A DNA stretch of 36,178 nucleotides from Alphaproteobacteria bacterium. Its GTDB lineage: Bacteria; Pseudomonadota; Alphaproteobacteria; Rhizobiales; Xanthobacteraceae. The position numbers and the translations under genes are program-made. The notes beneath the pieces are model-generated. The model searched no databases, had not been told where the DNA came from, and worked only from the letters and a program-made list of their open reading frames with translations. The DNA is taken from assembly GCA_026400395.1 (NCBI GenBank), contig JAPLPD010000128.1, forward strand, positions 1-36,178, read 5' to 3'. This document shows, one piece after another, positions 36,116 through 36,178 of this stretch. Positions within the stretch are counted from its first letter, which is position 1. Each line of letters starts with the position of its first letter.

Positions 36116-36178
36116 TGTTAGCGCACAATGAGAATGTCCCCTTTGTGCAAAGTGAGAATGTCCCCTTTTCGAGTTTGA
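36116..36178. mobile_element. Probable end of an IS21-family element (partial)
   Basis: TGTTAGCGCACAATGAGAATG at 36116 starts with TG, and a 16-base direct repeat TGAGAATGTCCCCTTT occurs at 36129-36144 and 36153-36168, with GTGCAAAG between. Multiple short repeats inside a TG-starting end are typical of IS21-family termini, and this GAGAATGTCCCC sequence is familiar from such elements. No transposase is in the window, so the assignment rests on the end alone. Confidence 0.55.

Overview
The window is GC-rich chromosomal DNA from an alphaproteobacterium of the Hyphomicrobiales (Rhizobiales), most likely the Bradyrhizobium/Rhodopseudomonas/Afipia group. The evidence is the gene order (tsaB-rimI-fur, miaB-phoH-ybeY-CorC-lnt-PraR/PhrR-like regulator-metK-trmB, rimP-nusA-ylxR-infB-rbfA-truB-rpsO-pnp), a rhizobial-type Fur/Mur protein, and the dispersed palindromic repeats typical of these genomes. 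Nearly everything after position 2,000 is core housekeeping DNA. The accessory DNA is at the left edge, around 6.7-10.6 kb, at 19.4-20.6 kb, and at the extreme right edge.

Layout. 1-1,560: the 3' end of an IS630-family element runs into a 5'-truncated GlcG/HbpS-family (DUF336) gene, followed on the minus strand by a TIR-transmembrane gene broken by an in-frame TAA. 1.6-6.6 kb: a PaaI-type thioesterase (minus), then trpS, a UspA protein, an Nfu-type Fe-S scaffold, tsaB, rimI and fur. 6.7-10.6 kb: a solitary CoxL/XdhB-like molybdenum hydroxylase large subunit and a DHA2 drug-efflux type MFS transporter. 10.7-19.3 kb: a tightly packed row miaB-phoH-ybeY-CorC-like-lnt with 1-4 base overlaps (ybeY is frameshifted here), then a PraR/PhrR-like regulator whose only well-placed start is ATT, metK behind a leader with two mutually exclusive hairpins, and trmB. 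19.4-21.7 kb: an orphan substrate-binding protein and a DUF2336 protein (minus). 21.9-32.0 kb: the large translation/RNA operon rimP to pnp, preceded by a promoter and attenuator-like hairpin and ended by a strong terminator. 32.0-33.2 kb: a candidate 39-residue small protein, a second strong terminator and a Crp/Fnr regulator. 33.3-35.9 kb (minus): a PYROXD2-like FAD oxidoreductase and fabI. The last ~60 bases look like one end of an IS21-family element.

Themes. Most genes act in translation and RNA metabolism: tRNA charging and modification (trpS, tsaB, miaB, trmB, truB), ribosome maturation (rimP, ybeY, rbfA, rimI), transcription antitermination (nusA), initiation (infB), decay (pnp) and SAM supply (metK). 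Two families of repeat palindromes lie between these genes. One copy lies in frame inside the 5' part of truB, and another sits between infB and rbfA. I see no CRISPR array, tRNA or rRNA gene, and no clear multi-gene novel system. The most unusual points are the apparent AUU start, the truB repeat insertion, the ybeY frameshift, the metK leader, and the disrupted TIR and GlcG-like genes next to the IS end.
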